A stretch of DNA of 64,000 bases from Micromonospora sp. NBC_01699 (GCF_036250065.1 NZ_CP109199.1:5642001-5706000); one strand, 5' to 3'. Counted from the first letter of the stretch, positions 1-9,090 are shown. Notes: generated by a model not told the origin, from the sequence alone. Made by a program: numbers and translations.

Positions 1-40
1 GCTCACCGCGCTCGGCGAAGACCGCGCGGAGGGCCTGTGA
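1..40 (+). CDS. 3' end of an upstream gene (partial)
   Basis: Only the last 12 codons (LTALGEDRAEGL, frame from base 2) and the TGA at 38-40 are present. The stop overlaps the GTG start of the next gene as GTGA, so the two are probably co-translated. In actinomycetes a short single-PH-domain membrane protein often precedes the large PH-domain protein, so that is the likely identity, but 12 residues cannot show it. Confidence 0.5.
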   Translation, partial: LTALGEDRAEGL

Positions 41-1374
41 CCGAGCCGCCGCAGACCGGTGAACAGGTGGCGGTCGAGGAGCCCCGGCAGCGGCTGCATC
101 CACTGAGTCCGCTGCTGCACGGCGCCAACTCCCTGGTGGTGATCGTCGCCGCGCTCTCCTGGCAGACCCTGGGCCGGGTCGGCGTCGGCTGGTACGCCGG
201 CATGGTGGCGGTGCTGCTGCTCGGTGCGGTCGTACTCTCCCTGGTGAGCTGGTACAACACCGGTTATCACGTGGTCGGCCGGGAACTGCGGATCCACGAG
301 GGCCTGCTGTGGCGGCGTACCCGGGCGATCCCGCTGGAGCGGCTCCAGTCCGTCGAGGTGGTCCGTCCACTGCTCGCGCAGCTCACCGGCCTGGCCGAAC
401 TGCGGCTGGAGGTGGTCGGCGGCGGCAAGACGGAGGCGCCGCTGGCGTACGTGGCGGTGGCCGACGCGGTGGCGCTGCGGGAACGGCTGCTCGGCCTGGC
501 CGCCCGTACGCCGGCACCGGCCCAGCCCGGTGCGGAGCCGGCGGAGGTGGGCCCACCGGTCGAGCCGACCCGCCGGCACCTGGTCTCGGTGGTCAACCGG
601 GACCTGCTGGTCAGTCAGCTGCTCACCCCGCAGGCGATGCTGCTCCCGTTCGGGGTGGCGTTCGTCGTGGTCCAGTTCCTCTCCGAGGGGTCGTGGTCGT
701 TCATCGCGGTGGCCAGCACGCTGACCGCGATGGCCGGGGTGCTGCTGCAACCGCTGCGCCGGGTGCTCGCCGACTGGAGTTTCCAGCTCGCCCGTGACGA
801 CGCCGGCCTGCGGGTACGGCACGGCCTGCTGGAGACCCGCGCGCAGACCGTGCCGCTGGACCGGTTGCAGGCGGTCGGGGCGACCTGGCCGCTGCTCTGG
901 CGGATGAAGGGCTGGCTGCGGCTGCGGCTGGAGGTGGCCGGTTTCTCCACGGACGCGGACGCGAGCCAGCGGGCGGACCAGCTGCTGCCGGTGGGTGACC
1001 TGCCGACCGCACAGATGATCATGGCTGAGGTGCTGCCGGGAGTGGATCTCAGGGTGGCGTTGCCGCCACCGCCCCGGCGGGCCCGCTGGGTGCACCCGCT
1101 GGCCCAGCCGGTGCTCGGTGCCGGGCTGACCGACCGGGTGTTCGCCGTCCGGCACGGGCTGCTGACCCGGCAACTCGTCGTGGTGCCGTACGCGCGGATC
1201 CAGAGCGTGCGGGTGGTGCAGGGGCCGGTGCAGCGGCGGCTGCGGTTGGCGACCGTACACGCCGACACCGCCGGCGGGGCGGGTGCCGCGGCGCTGGACC
1301 GGGACCTGGCCGAGGCGTGGGCGCTGGCCGCCGAACTCACCACCCGCGCCCGCACCGCCCGCGGCGCCGGCTGA
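37..1374 (+). CDS. PH domain-containing membrane protein (YdbT-like)
   Basis: A 445-residue membrane protein starting at GTG 37, which overlaps the previous stop. Two hydrophobic segments lie at about residues 28-44 and 53-73, followed by a bPH2-type domain (about 75-150) with the family pattern 'YHVVGRELRIHEGLLWRR...IPLERLQSV'. A second membrane pair (about 200-240) precedes a second bPH2 domain ('LRVRHGLLETRAQTVPLDRL') and a third (about 365-430, 'VRHGLLTRQLVVVPYARIQSV'). Three PH-like repeats and this length are usual for the YdbT family. The molecular role is not established; the Bacillus homologues have been linked to resistance to antimicrobials, which is family knowledge rather than something visible here. 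Expected location is the cytoplasmic membrane. Confidence 0.85.
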   Translation: MTEPPQTGEQVAVEEPRQRLHPLSPLLHGANSLVVIVAALSWQTLGRVGVGWYAGMVAVLLLGAVVLSLVSWYNTGYHVVGRELRIHEGLLWRRTRAIPLERLQSVEVVRPLLAQLTGLAELRLEVVGGGKTEAPLAYVAVADAVALRERLLGLAARTPAPAQPGAEPAEVGPPVEPTRRHLVSVVNRDLLVSQLLTPQAMLLPFGVAFVVVQFLSEGSWSFIAVASTLTAMAGVLLQPLRRVLADWSFQLARDDAGLRVRHGLLETRAQTVPLDRLQAVGATWPLLWRMKGWLRLRLEVAGFSTDADASQRADQLLPVGDLPTAQMIMAEVLPGVDLRVALPPPPRRARWVHPLAQPVLGAGLTDRVFAVRHGLLTRQLVVVPYARIQSVRVVQGPVQRRLRLATVHADTAGGAGAAALDRDLAEAWALAAELTTRARTARGAG

Positions 1375-1459
1375 GCAGGATCGGCTGAGCGGGGACGGCC
1401 GAGCGGGATCGGTCGCGATGCCGATCATCCTGGGCCGGGGCACCGCCTAAGCTGCAAGC

Positions 1460-1864
1460 ATGGGACAACCGCCGGATTCCGGCTTCGCACCCGGCCTGAC
1501 CGGCCGGGTTGAACTCACCGTGAGCGACGCCGACACCGCCCTGGCGGTCGGCTCCGGCGACGTACCGGTGCTCGGCACGCCGAGGGTGCTGGCGCTGGCC
1601 GAGGCGGCCACGGTGGCGGCGACCGCGGCCGGGATGCTGCCCGGCATGACCACGGTGGGCCTGCGGGTGGAACTGGACCACACGGTGCCCACCCCGGTCG
1701 GCCGGACCGTCGTCGCCCAGGCCCGGCTGACCGAGGTCAGCGGCCGGCGGCTGCACTTCGACGTAAGCGTGACCGACGGCTCGGCCACCGTGGCCCACGG
1801 CCGGGTGGAGCGGGCGCTGGTCGACCGGCTCCGGTTCGTGGAGAGGGCGTCGCGGACACCATGA
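1460..1864 (+). CDS. hotdog-fold thioesterase (FlK-like)
   Basis: A 134-residue protein with the single hotdog domain of the fluoroacetyl-CoA thioesterase-like family: an N-terminal strand, the helix 'VLALAEAATVAATAA' and the strand 'VGLRVELDHTVPTPVGRTV'. Such enzymes hydrolyse small acyl-CoA thioesters; the physiological substrate cannot be read here. No Shine-Dalgarno is visible. A -10 box TAAGCT (1448-1453) ends 6 nt before the ATG, so the transcript is probably leaderless. The TGA overlaps the next ATG (ATGA at 1861-1864), coupling it to the MBL-fold hydrolase downstream, so the two may act on related thioester or ester metabolites (inference). Confidence 0.8.
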   Translation: MGQPPDSGFAPGLTGRVELTVSDADTALAVGSGDVPVLGTPRVLALAEAATVAATAAGMLPGMTTVGLRVELDHTVPTPVGRTVVAQARLTEVSGRRLHFDVSVTDGSATVAHGRVERALVDRLRFVERASRTP

Positions 1865-2691
1865 GCAGCGGATTCGAGGAGATCGGCGAGCGGGTCTACC
1901 TGCTGCGCCAGCCGGCACTCGACGTCAACGTGACCCTGGTGGTCGGTGACGGCGAGGCGCTGCTGGTGGACACGTTGTCGAACGCGGCCCAGGCGGGGGA
2001 GCTGGCCGTCGCGGCGCGGGCGATCACGCCGTACCCGTGGACGCTGGTCAACACCCACCACCACTTCGACCACTGCTTCGGCAACGCCACCCTGGCCGGC
2101 GAGCCGGCCCGGCCGATCTACGCCCACCGGGCCGCCGCGGCCCGGCTGCGGGAGCAACCCGAGCTGGTGCGACAGCAGGCGTACGACGAGATGCGCGACG
2201 CCGAGCCGCTGCTCGCCGCCGAACTGCTCCGGACCACGATCCTCGCGCCCACCCACCCGGTGCACCTGGAGTCCACCCTGGACATCGGCGGCCGGACGGT
2301 GGTCCTGCGCCACCTCGGCCGTGGCCACACCGACGGCGACCTGGTCGTCGAGGTGCCCGACGCCGACCTGCTGGTGGCCGGTGACCTGGTCGAGTCCAGC
2401 GGCCCGCCGTCGTTCTACGACAGCTACCCGCTGGAGTGGCCGGAAACCGTGGCGGAACTGCTCCGACTCGCCGGCCCGCGCACCGTGATCGTGCCGGGGC
2501 ACGGTGCGGTGTTCGGCGTCGACGGCGTACGCGCCCAGCACGAGCAGCTCTCCACCCTGGCCTGGCTGATCCGTGACGGGCACGCCGACGGCGCCCCGCC
2601 CGAACGAGTAGCAGCACGAGCCCCCTTCACCCCAACGGCAACAATGCCCGCGATCCACCTCGGCTACGCAGCCCTCTCCGGCGACACCTGA
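1861..2691 (+). CDS. MBL-fold metallo-hydrolase
   Basis: A 276-residue cytosolic metallo-beta-lactamase-fold hydrolase. The metal-binding signature NTHHHFDHCFGN lies at about residues 62-73, with the later ligands in 'HLGRGHTDGD', 'LVAGDLVE' and 'VPGHG', so the dinuclear zinc site appears complete. Members include glyoxalase II-like and quinolone-degrading enzymes; the substrate cannot be assigned. The ATG overlaps the stop of the hotdog thioesterase gene, which suggests a two-gene operon. A palindromic element follows before the convergent sugar kinase gene. Confidence 0.85.
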   Translation: MSSGFEEIGERVYLLRQPALDVNVTLVVGDGEALLVDTLSNAAQAGELAVAARAITPYPWTLVNTHHHFDHCFGNATLAGEPARPIYAHRAAAARLREQPELVRQQAYDEMRDAEPLLAAELLRTTILAPTHPVHLESTLDIGGRTVVLRHLGRGHTDGDLVVEVPDADLLVAGDLVESSGPPSFYDSYPLEWPETVAELLRLAGPRTVIVPGHGAVFGVDGVRAQHEQLSTLAWLIRDGHADGAPPERVAARAPFTPTATMPAIHLGYAALSGDT

Positions 2692-2732
2692 CCCCCACCC
2701 CCCTCCCCTCCCCTCCCCCCACCCGCCACCTC

Positions 2733-2794
2733 GTCGATCTAGGGCAAATACAGGTGAGTTGATCTTCAAACACCACCATATGCCCTAGATCAAC
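2733..2794. repeat. REP-like imperfect palindrome
   Basis: A 62-bp element with 14-nt outer arms: GTCGATCTAGGGCA at 2733-2746 pairs with TGCCCTAGATCAAC at 2781-2794 with one mismatch. An inner dyad (GGTGAGTTGA at 2753-2762 against TCAAACACC at 2766-2774) sits at the centre. It lies between two convergent genes, is much more AT-rich than its surroundings, and may serve as terminator or belong to a dispersed repeat family. Confidence 0.7.
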
Positions 2795-2839
2795 GGCGGT
2801 GGGGGTCACGGCGGTGGGGGTCACGGTGGTGGGGGTCCG
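2795..2839. repeat. 15-bp tandem repeat, 3 copies
   Basis: The unit GGCGGTGGGGGTCAC is at 2795-2809 and 2810-2824, with a diverged third copy (GGTGGTGGGGGTCCG) at 2825-2839. It ends just before the stop of the convergent sugar kinase gene and is not coding. Confidence 0.75.
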
Positions 2840-2848
2840 GGGGCGGGG

Positions 2849-3778
2849 CTACTCCGGGAAGCGGGCGGTTACCTGGGCTCGGGTTGGCATGGCGACGGCT
2901 CCGCCGGGGGCCTCGCAGACCAGGGCGGCGACCCGGAGGGCGTACGCGACTCGCGCCGGCCAGCCGTCCGGTGTGGGTGGGCCGGCCAGGAGCAGGTCGG
3001 CGACGAGAGCGGCCATGACGGAGTCACCGGCGCCGGTGGCGTCGACCGCGCGTACCGCCGGCGCGGGCACCTCCACCGGCTCCGCCCCGGCGGCGACCAG
3101 CGCACCAGCCGGTCCACGGGTGACCACGACCGCACCGGCGCCGAGCGCCCGCAGCCGGCCCGCCACCCGGTCCAGCGGCTCGCCGGGGTAGAGCAACTCG
3201 GCGTCGGCCGCGCTCAGCTTCACCAGGTCGGCGGTGGCGGCGAACTCGGCCACCACCGCCCGGAACCCGTCCAGCGCGGCCGGGTCGGGCAGCAGCCGGG
3301 GCCGTACGTTCGGATCGAAGACCCGCCGGCCGGCGGTCAGCGACCAGGCCCGCCGGGCGGCGGCCAGCACCGGTGGCCGGAGCAGGGCGATCGAGCCGCA
3401 GTAGAGCACCGCCGCCCCGCCGATCAGGGCCGGGTCGAGCGCGTCGGCGTCCAGTAGCCCGTACGACGGTGGTTCACCGTAGAAGCGAAAATCGGGTTCG
3501 GCCCCGGCGAAGGTGGCGACGGCGAGGGTGGTCGGCACCGGTACGGTCACCACCCCGCGCTGCCCCACGCCGCGCTCGCGCAGGAAGTCACGGATCCGTC
3601 CGGCGAGTACGTCGTCGCCGACCGACCCGACGAACTCCACCGGGGCGCCGAGCCGGGCCACCCCGACGGCGACGTTCAGCGGCGCGCCGCCGATCGCCTG
3701 ACGGTAGACCGGTTCCCCGTCGGCCCGCCCGTCGAGGAGGTCGACCAGCGCCTCGCCGAGCACCACCGCGTACCCCAT
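2849..3778 (-). CDS. PfkB-family carbohydrate kinase (fructokinase-like)
   Basis: A 309-residue cytosolic sugar kinase of the ribokinase/PfkB family. The N-terminal 'GEALVDLL' and sugar-binding 'GGAPLNVAVGVARLG' motifs and the C-terminal signature 'DATGAGDSVMAAL' with the catalytic Asp are all present. The sugar is probably fructose or a related hexose (family inference). The start is the ATG at 3776-3778, with GGGAG about 6 nt upstream; longer in-frame ATGs add about 98 residues of non-family sequence. The gene is monocistronic, with the LPMO gene divergent from it. Confidence 0.88.
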   Translation of the reverse strand: MGYAVVLGEALVDLLDGRADGEPVYRQAIGGAPLNVAVGVARLGAPVEFVGSVGDDVLAGRIRDFLRERGVGQRGVVTVPVPTTLAVATFAGAEPDFRFYGEPPSYGLLDADALDPALIGGAAVLYCGSIALLRPPVLAAARRAWSLTAGRRVFDPNVRPRLLPDPAALDGFRAVVAEFAATADLVKLSAADAELLYPGEPLDRVAGRLRALGAGAVVVTRGPAGALVAAGAEPVEVPAPAVRAVDATGAGDSVMAALVADLLLAGPPTPDGWPARVAYALRVAALVCEAPGGAVAMPTRAQVTARFPE

Positions 3779-4179
3779 GGGTTTTCTCCCTTGCCGCCGG
3801 ATCCTGCCCGGACAGCATGCCGGGTCGGGGTGCGGTGGGGTCAACGGCGTCCGGTGAACCGGCGGACCTATCGACGTCTGCCTATTGCATCGGGCGCGGA
3901 TCCGTGATGCACTGGCGCGTACCGGGACAGCGCGGGGGCTAACGCGCTGTGCCGGATGCCGCCAGGGGCCACGCGAGCAGCACACCCGTCCGTGATCGGA
4001 CGCAGCGTTGTGTCGCCGCCTGCCCGCCGCGCGTTCTCCCGTCAGCACCGCGAGCGGCTTCCGCGACACCACGACCGGGTGTCCGACCCGGGTACCCGCA
4101 GCCTGCGGGACCCGCTGGCAGTCCGCAGCACCGGCGTACCCACCCGCCTGCGGCTCTAGCCCTCATTAAGGAGTGCTCG
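3779..4179. other. intergenic region between the sugar kinase and LPMO genes
   Basis: No gene is supported in these 401 bases. The region holds a perfect 8-bp inverted repeat, ACAGCGCG (3927-3934) and CGCGCTGT (3943-3950), and a 6-bp dyad TGCATC/GATGCA around 3894-3911. Either could be an operator for the divergent pair. An open frame continuous with the LPMO gene starts at 3949 but lacks a ribosome site, and the true start at 4180 has one. Confidence 0.5.
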
Positions 4180-5313
4180 GTGAAACCCTTCCGCAGAGTC
4201 GCGGTGTTCGCCGCCGCGGCCATGCTCACCGCCGGCATCGTCACGGTGGTGACGCCCACCGCGGCGTTCGCCCACGGTGCCGCCATGGCGCCCGGCAGTC
4301 GTACCTTCCTGTGTTGGAAGGACGGGCTCAGCCCGCGCGGCGACATCCAGCCCAACAACCCGGCCTGTGCCGCCGCGGTCAACCAGAGCGGGGCCAACTC
4401 GCTCTACAACTGGTTCAGTGTGCTGCGCTCCGACGCGGGCGGCCGGACCACCGGCTTCGTCTCCGACGGACAGTTGTGCAGCGGCGGCAACGCCAGCTTC
4501 AGCGGCTACAACCTGGCCCGCAACGACTGGCCGCTGACCCACCTGACCGCCGGTGGGAACTTCAACTTCAAGTACAGCAACTGGGCCCACCACCCGGGCA
4601 CGTTCTACTTCTACGTGACGAAGAACAGCTGGAGCCCGACCCGGGCGCTGGCCTGGAGTGACCTTGAGGAGCCGTTCCTGACGGTGACCAACCCGCCGCA
4701 GAGTGGCGGGGTCGGCACCAACGAGGGGCACTACTACTTCAGCGGGCAGCTGCCGACCGGCAAGAGCGGCCGGCACATCATCTACTCCCGCTGGGTGCGC
4801 TCGGACAGCCAGGAGAACTTCTTCGGCTGCTCGGACGTGGTCTTCGACGGCGGCAACGGCGAGGTCACCGGGGTCGGACCGGGCGGTTCCAACCCGCCGA
4901 ACCCGACCACCCCGCCGCCGAACCCGACCACGCCCCCGCCGAACCCGACCACCCCGCCGCCGAACCCCACGACGCCGCCGCCGAACCCGACCACCCCGCC
5001 GCCGGGCACCGCCGGCTGTACGGCCACCTACCGGGTGACCGGCAGTTGGTCCGGGGGCTTCCAGAGCGAGGTCACGGTACGCAACACCGGCACGTCGGCG
5101 CTCAGTGGCTGGACCACCAGCTGGACCTGGGCGAACGGTCAGACGATCGCCAACCTCTGGAACGGCACCCTGACCCAGAGCGGATCAGCCGTGACCGTAC
5201 GCAACGCCGGTCACAACGGCAGCCTGGCCGCCAACGGCACCGCCACGTACGGCTTCACCGGCAGCAGCGGGGCCACCAACACCGCCCCGACGGTGAGTTG
5301 CAGCAGTCCGTAA
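4180..5313 (+). CDS. secreted AA10 lytic polysaccharide monooxygenase with CBM2
   Basis: A 377-residue secreted enzyme. A signal peptide (about residues 1-31, ending AAFA) leaves His32 as the mature N-terminus, the first half of the copper histidine brace that defines AA10 LPMOs. The AA10 domain spans about 32-225. A linker of repeated NPTTPPP units (about 240-275) leads to a C-terminal CBM2 with the expected tryptophans (GSWSGGF, LSGWTTSWTW, ANLWNGT). The enzyme should oxidatively cleave crystalline cellulose or chitin outside the cell. The start is GTG 4180, set by AAGGAG at 4168-4173. It is monocistronic, with a terminator-like hairpin after it. Confidence 0.93.
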   Translation: MKPFRRVAVFAAAAMLTAGIVTVVTPTAAFAHGAAMAPGSRTFLCWKDGLSPRGDIQPNNPACAAAVNQSGANSLYNWFSVLRSDAGGRTTGFVSDGQLCSGGNASFSGYNLARNDWPLTHLTAGGNFNFKYSNWAHHPGTFYFYVTKNSWSPTRALAWSDLEEPFLTVTNPPQSGGVGTNEGHYYFSGQLPTGKSGRHIIYSRWVRSDSQENFFGCSDVVFDGGNGEVTGVGPGGSNPPNPTTPPPNPTTPPPNPTTPPPNPTTPPPNPTTPPPGTAGCTATYRVTGSWSGGFQSEVTVRNTGTSALSGWTTSWTWANGQTIANLWNGTLTQSGSAVTVRNAGHNGSLAANGTATYGFTGSSGATNTAPTVSCSSP

Positions 5314-5331
5314 CCCCTGCCCCACGGAAAA

Positions 5332-5364
5332 CCGGGCCCGGCGCCGAATCGGCGTCGGGCCCGG
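5332..5364. terminator. bidirectional terminator-like hairpin
   Basis: CCGGGCCCGGCGCCGA (5332-5347) pairs with 5349-5364 except for one G-U pair. It lies between the convergent LPMO and asnB genes. There is no T-tract, as is common in actinomycetes. Confidence 0.7.
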
Positions 5365-5401
5365 CCGGTGTCCGTCACCCCGTACCGGTGGATCCCGCCG
5401 G

Positions 5402-7363
5402 TCAGGCCACCATCGAGCCGACCACCGGCTTGGTGAGCAGGGCCGACTGGTTGCGCTGGATGCCCGGGTCGAGCGAGCGCTCGACGAAGATCGCGTGCCA
5501 GATGCAGAAGATCAGTACGGTCCACACCTTGCGCGAGTGGTCGGCCTCCTCCCGCTTGTGCTCCTCCAGCAGCCGCATCGCGTACGACAGGTCGAGCAGT
5601 TCGCCCGCGCCGGAGGTGGACAGGATGTGCCGGGCCCACTCGTACATCTCGCCGCGCAGCCAGACCCGGGTCGGGGTCGGGAAGCCGAGCTTGCGCCGGT
5701 TGACGATGGCCGGCGGGACCACGTTGCGCAGTGCCTGGCGCATGGCGTACTTGGTGGCGTCGGAGCGGGGCGGCAGCTTCAGGTCGACCGGGATGCCGGC
5801 GGCGACGTCGAACACCTCGCGGTCCAGGAACGGCACCCGTACCTCCAGCGAGTGCGCCATCGAGATCCGGTCGGCCTTGACCAGGATGTCGCCGCGCAGC
5901 CAGGTGTAGAGGTCGATGTACTGCATCTTGGTCACGTCGTCGAGCTCGGTGGCCTCGGCGTAGATCGGCGCGGTCACGTCGGTGTAGCGCACGCTCGGGT
6001 CGTAGCGGCGCATCAGCTTCTGCTTCTCCTCCTCGGTGAACATCCGCGCGTTGCCGTAGTAGCGCTCCTCGATCGGGGTGGTGCCGCGCTCCAGGAAGCT
6101 CTTGCCCTTGACTCCCTGCGGGATCGCCCTGGAGACCGCGCGCAGGCCCTTCTGCATGCCGCCGGGCAGGCCGTTGACCGCGCCGAGCGAGAGCGGTTCG
6201 CGGTAGATGGTGTAGCCGCCGAAGAACTCGTCCGCGCCCTCGCCGGACAGGACCACGGTGACGTGTTCGGCGGCCTTCTTGGCCACGAAGTAGAGCGGCA
6301 CCAGGGCCGGGTCGGCGACCGGGTCGTCCAGGTGCCAGATGATCTTCGGCAGGGCGTCGATCATGTCCTGCGGCCCGATCTTGGTCGGGATGGTGGTCAC
6401 CCCGAGGTGCCGGGCCGACTCCTGGGCCACGTCGATCTCGGAGTAGCCGGGCACGTCGTAACCCACGGTGAAGGTCAGGATGTTCGGGTTGAACTCCCTG
6501 GCCAGCGCCACCACCGCGGTCGAGTCGATCCCGCTGGACAGGAACGACCCGACCGGTACGTCGGCCCGCATGTGCATCCGTACGCTCTCGCGCAGCGTCT
6601 CCCGGATCTGGTCGTACAGCCGTTGCTGGTCGTCGACCGGGGCGGGGCGGAACACCGGCCGGTACCACCGGCGGACGTCGATCCGGCCGCCGGGCGTCCA
6701 GGTCAGGTACTCGCCCGAGCCGATCCGCCGGATCCCGTGGTGCAGCGTGCCCGGCTCGGGCACGTACTGGAGGGTCAGGTAGTGCGACAGGTTCGCCGCG
6801 TCCACCCCGGCGTCCCCGGCGAGCGCCGCCGGCGCGAACGGGAGCAGCGCCTTCTTCTCCGACGCGAGATAGACCCCGTCGTTGGTCTCCAGGTAGTGCA
6901 GCGGCTTGATGCCGAAGTAGTCGCGGGCACCGAACGCCCGCCGCTCCTGCCGGTCCCAGATCACGAACGCGAACATGCCGCGCAACCGGTTGAGCACCTG
7001 CTCGCCCCAGTAGTGGAACCCGGCGACGATCACCTCGCCGTCGCCCTGGGTGGCGAACCGGGCGCCGAAGTCGCGGGCCAGTTCCTCGCGCAGTTCCAGG
7101 TAGTTGTAGATCTCGCCGTTGAAGGTCAGCAGGTAGCGGCCGTCGGCGTAGGGCAGCGGTTCGTGGCTGAGCGCCACGTCGATGATCGACAACCGCTTGT
7201 GCGCGAAGACCGCGTCCGCCCGCGCACCGGACGGGTCGGCGATGACCTCCACCCCGGTCTCGTCCGGGCCCCGGTGATGCAGGCATTCCAATGCGCCGGC
7301 AAGGGCGTCTCGGTGCGCGCCGGCGTCGCCGCGCGTGCTGAAAAAGGCCAGGAGTCCGCACAT
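5402..7363 (-). CDS. asnB: asparagine synthetase (glutamine-hydrolysing)
   Basis: A 653-residue cytosolic enzyme that makes asparagine from aspartate, glutamine and ATP. The start is fixed by the Ntn glutaminase domain, whose catalytic Cys must follow Met directly: 'MCGLLAFFSTRG' begins at 7363, with GGAAAG upstream, whereas the longer open frame would bury it. The glutaminase domain has 'HHRGPDE' and 'NGEIYNYLELREEL'. The synthetase domain has the PP-loop 'SGIDSTAVV' near residue 275 and 'SGEGADEFFGGY'. The length matches the long actinobacterial AsnB type. It is divergent from the aminopeptidase P gene. Confidence 0.95.
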   Translation of the reverse strand: MCGLLAFFSTRGDAGAHRDALAGALECLHHRGPDETGVEVIADPSGARADAVFAHKRLSIIDVALSHEPLPYADGRYLLTFNGEIYNYLELREELARDFGARFATQGDGEVIVAGFHYWGEQVLNRLRGMFAFVIWDRQERRAFGARDYFGIKPLHYLETNDGVYLASEKKALLPFAPAALAGDAGVDAANLSHYLTLQYVPEPGTLHHGIRRIGSGEYLTWTPGGRIDVRRWYRPVFRPAPVDDQQRLYDQIRETLRESVRMHMRADVPVGSFLSSGIDSTAVVALAREFNPNILTFTVGYDVPGYSEIDVAQESARHLGVTTIPTKIGPQDMIDALPKIIWHLDDPVADPALVPLYFVAKKAAEHVTVVLSGEGADEFFGGYTIYREPLSLGAVNGLPGGMQKGLRAVSRAIPQGVKGKSFLERGTTPIEERYYGNARMFTEEEKQKLMRRYDPSVRYTDVTAPIYAEATELDDVTKMQYIDLYTWLRGDILVKADRISMAHSLEVRVPFLDREVFDVAAGIPVDLKLPPRSDATKYAMRQALRNVVPPAIVNRRKLGFPTPTRVWLRGEMYEWARHILSTSGAGELLDLSYAMRLLEEHKREEADHSRKVWTVLIFCIWHAIFVERSLDPGIQRNQSALLTKPVVGSMVA

Positions 7364-7475
7364 GGCGGTCATCTTTCCACGCGCGCCGGGCGCGTGTGCC
7401 GGCACCGCTGGGAGATCCGAACCCCGGCTGCGCGGTACGGTCTGAGAGGTTGGACGGGCCTGGGAGGAGCGGACC

Positions 7476-8990
7476 ATGAGCGACGAGCGGAACGGTGACA
7501 CGGCGAACGAGGACACGGCGGAGACGGCGCGGGTCGAGTCACACGATCCCGACTACCCGGAGAAGTTCCTCGCGTTCATGCGGGAGGGCTGGCGGGACTC
7601 CGCCCTGGCCGTGAGCCCCCGCACCGAGGTGCCCAACTACGCCAAGCGCCGGGCCGCCCTCTCGGCCGCGTTCGCCGGCGAGACGCTGGTGATCCCGACC
7701 GGCACCGAACGGGTACGGGCCAACGACACCGACTACCCGTTCCGGCCGGGCAGCGACTTCGCGTACCTGACCGGTGACCACGACCCGGACGACGTGCTGG
7801 TACTGCGCCCGAACGGGTCCGGCCACGAGGCGACCCTCTACACCCAGCCGCGCAACTCCAAGGACACCGACGAGTTCTTCCGCAGCCGCAACGGCGAGCT
7901 GTGGGTGGGCCGCCGGCACACGCTGGCCGAGAAGTCGACCGAGCTGGGTGTCGAGACCGCCCCGCTGACCGACCTGGCCGCCGCGCTGGCCGACTGCGCG
8001 CCGGGGCGTACCCGGGTGTTGCGCGGGCTGGACGCCTCGGTCGACGCGGCCGTCCGCCCGTGGGAACCGGCGACCGCCACGGGCGACCAGCCGGCGGCGC
8101 GGCTCGGCCGGGACCGGGAGCTGGCCGCGGTGATCGCCGAGCTGAAGCTGGTCAAGGACGAGTGGGAGATCGCCCAGCTCCAGGACGCGATCGACGCCAC
8201 CGTACGCGGCTTCGAGGACGTCGCGCGGGTGCTGCCGGCCGACCGGGCGGTGACCGAACGGCTGCTGGAGGGGATCTTCGCGCTCCGGGCCCGGCACGAC
8301 GGCAACGACGTCGGCTACAGCTCGATCGTCGGGTCGGCCGAGCACGCGACGATCCTGCACTGGATCCGCAACACCGGTGTCACCCAGCCGGGCAAGCTGC
8401 TGCTGATGGACATGGGGGTGGAGGGCCGTCACCTCTACACCGCCGACGTCACCCGGGTGCTGCCGGTCTCCGGCACCTTCACCCCGTTGCAGCGCCAGCT
8501 CTACGACATCGTGTACGCCTCCCAGCAGGCCGGGATCGAGTTCATCCGGCCCGGGGTGAGCTTCAAGGACGTACACCGGACCTGCATGCGGGTGCTCGCC
8601 GAGGGCCTGTCCGAGCTGGGACTGCTGCCGGTGAGCGTGGACGAGGCAATGGAGGAGACCTCGACGGTCTACCGGCGCTGGACCCTGCACGGGTTCGGGC
8701 ACATGCTCGGCATCGACGTGCACGACTGCTCCAACGCCCGCAAGCAGACCTACCGCGACGGCACCCTCGGCGAGGGCTACGTGCTGACCGTCGAGCCGGG
8801 CCTCTACTTCCAGCCCGAGGACGAGCTGGTCCCGGCGGAGCTGCGCGGGATCGGCATCCGGATCGAGGACGACGTGCTGGTCACCGCGGCCGGCGCGGTC
8901 AACCTGTCGGCCGGGTTGCCCCGGCGCGCGGACGAGGTGGAGACCTGGCTGGCCGCCCAGCGCGAGGCGGGTCACCGGCTGCCGGGCTGA
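7476..8990 (+). CDS. pepP: Xaa-Pro aminopeptidase P (M24B)
   Basis: A 504-residue cytosolic metallopeptidase releasing N-terminal residues before proline. It has the AMP_N domain (about residues 40-190) and a creatinase-fold catalytic domain with all five metal ligands in context: 'LYTADVTRVLPVSG' (two Asp), 'HGFGHMLGIDVHD' (His), 'TVEPGLYF' (Glu) and 'RIEDDVLV' (Glu). The ATG follows GGGAGGAG by 6-7 nt. The N-terminus carries about 25 extra acidic residues. It is monocistronic, with a hairpin at 9050-9071. Confidence 0.93.
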   Translation: MSDERNGDTANEDTAETARVESHDPDYPEKFLAFMREGWRDSALAVSPRTEVPNYAKRRAALSAAFAGETLVIPTGTERVRANDTDYPFRPGSDFAYLTGDHDPDDVLVLRPNGSGHEATLYTQPRNSKDTDEFFRSRNGELWVGRRHTLAEKSTELGVETAPLTDLAAALADCAPGRTRVLRGLDASVDAAVRPWEPATATGDQPAARLGRDRELAAVIAELKLVKDEWEIAQLQDAIDATVRGFEDVARVLPADRAVTERLLEGIFALRARHDGNDVGYSSIVGSAEHATILHWIRNTGVTQPGKLLLMDMGVEGRHLYTADVTRVLPVSGTFTPLQRQLYDIVYASQQAGIEFIRPGVSFKDVHRTCMRVLAEGLSELGLLPVSVDEAMEETSTVYRRWTLHGFGHMLGIDVHDCSNARKQTYRDGTLGEGYVLTVEPGLYFQPEDELVPAELRGIGIRIEDDVLVTAAGAVNLSAGLPRRADEVETWLAAQREAGHRLPG

Positions 8991-9049
8991 GGGGGCGCGG
9001 CCTGCCGGTGACCGTGCTCCGGCCCGACGGCGCCCGGCGCGGCTGACCC

Positions 9050-9071
9050 GTGCCCCGCGGCGGCGGGGCAC
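9050..9071 (+). terminator. hairpin after pepP
   Basis: A perfect 9-bp stem, GTGCCCCGC (9050-9058) with GCGGGGCAC (9063-9071), and a 4-nt loop. It lies between pepP and the padR promoter. Confidence 0.7.
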
Positions 9072-9090
9072 CGAAACCCGACCAACTATT

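Noticed and set aside
3949-4179. N-terminal extension of the LPMO gene
   Set aside because: The mature enzyme needs His directly after the signal peptide, and GTG 4180 has a perfect AAGGAG. The extension has neither a ribosome site nor signal-peptide logic.
5495-7498. 667-codon plus-strand frame opposite asnB
   Set aside because: A shadow frame; asnB has all catalytic motifs on the minus strand.
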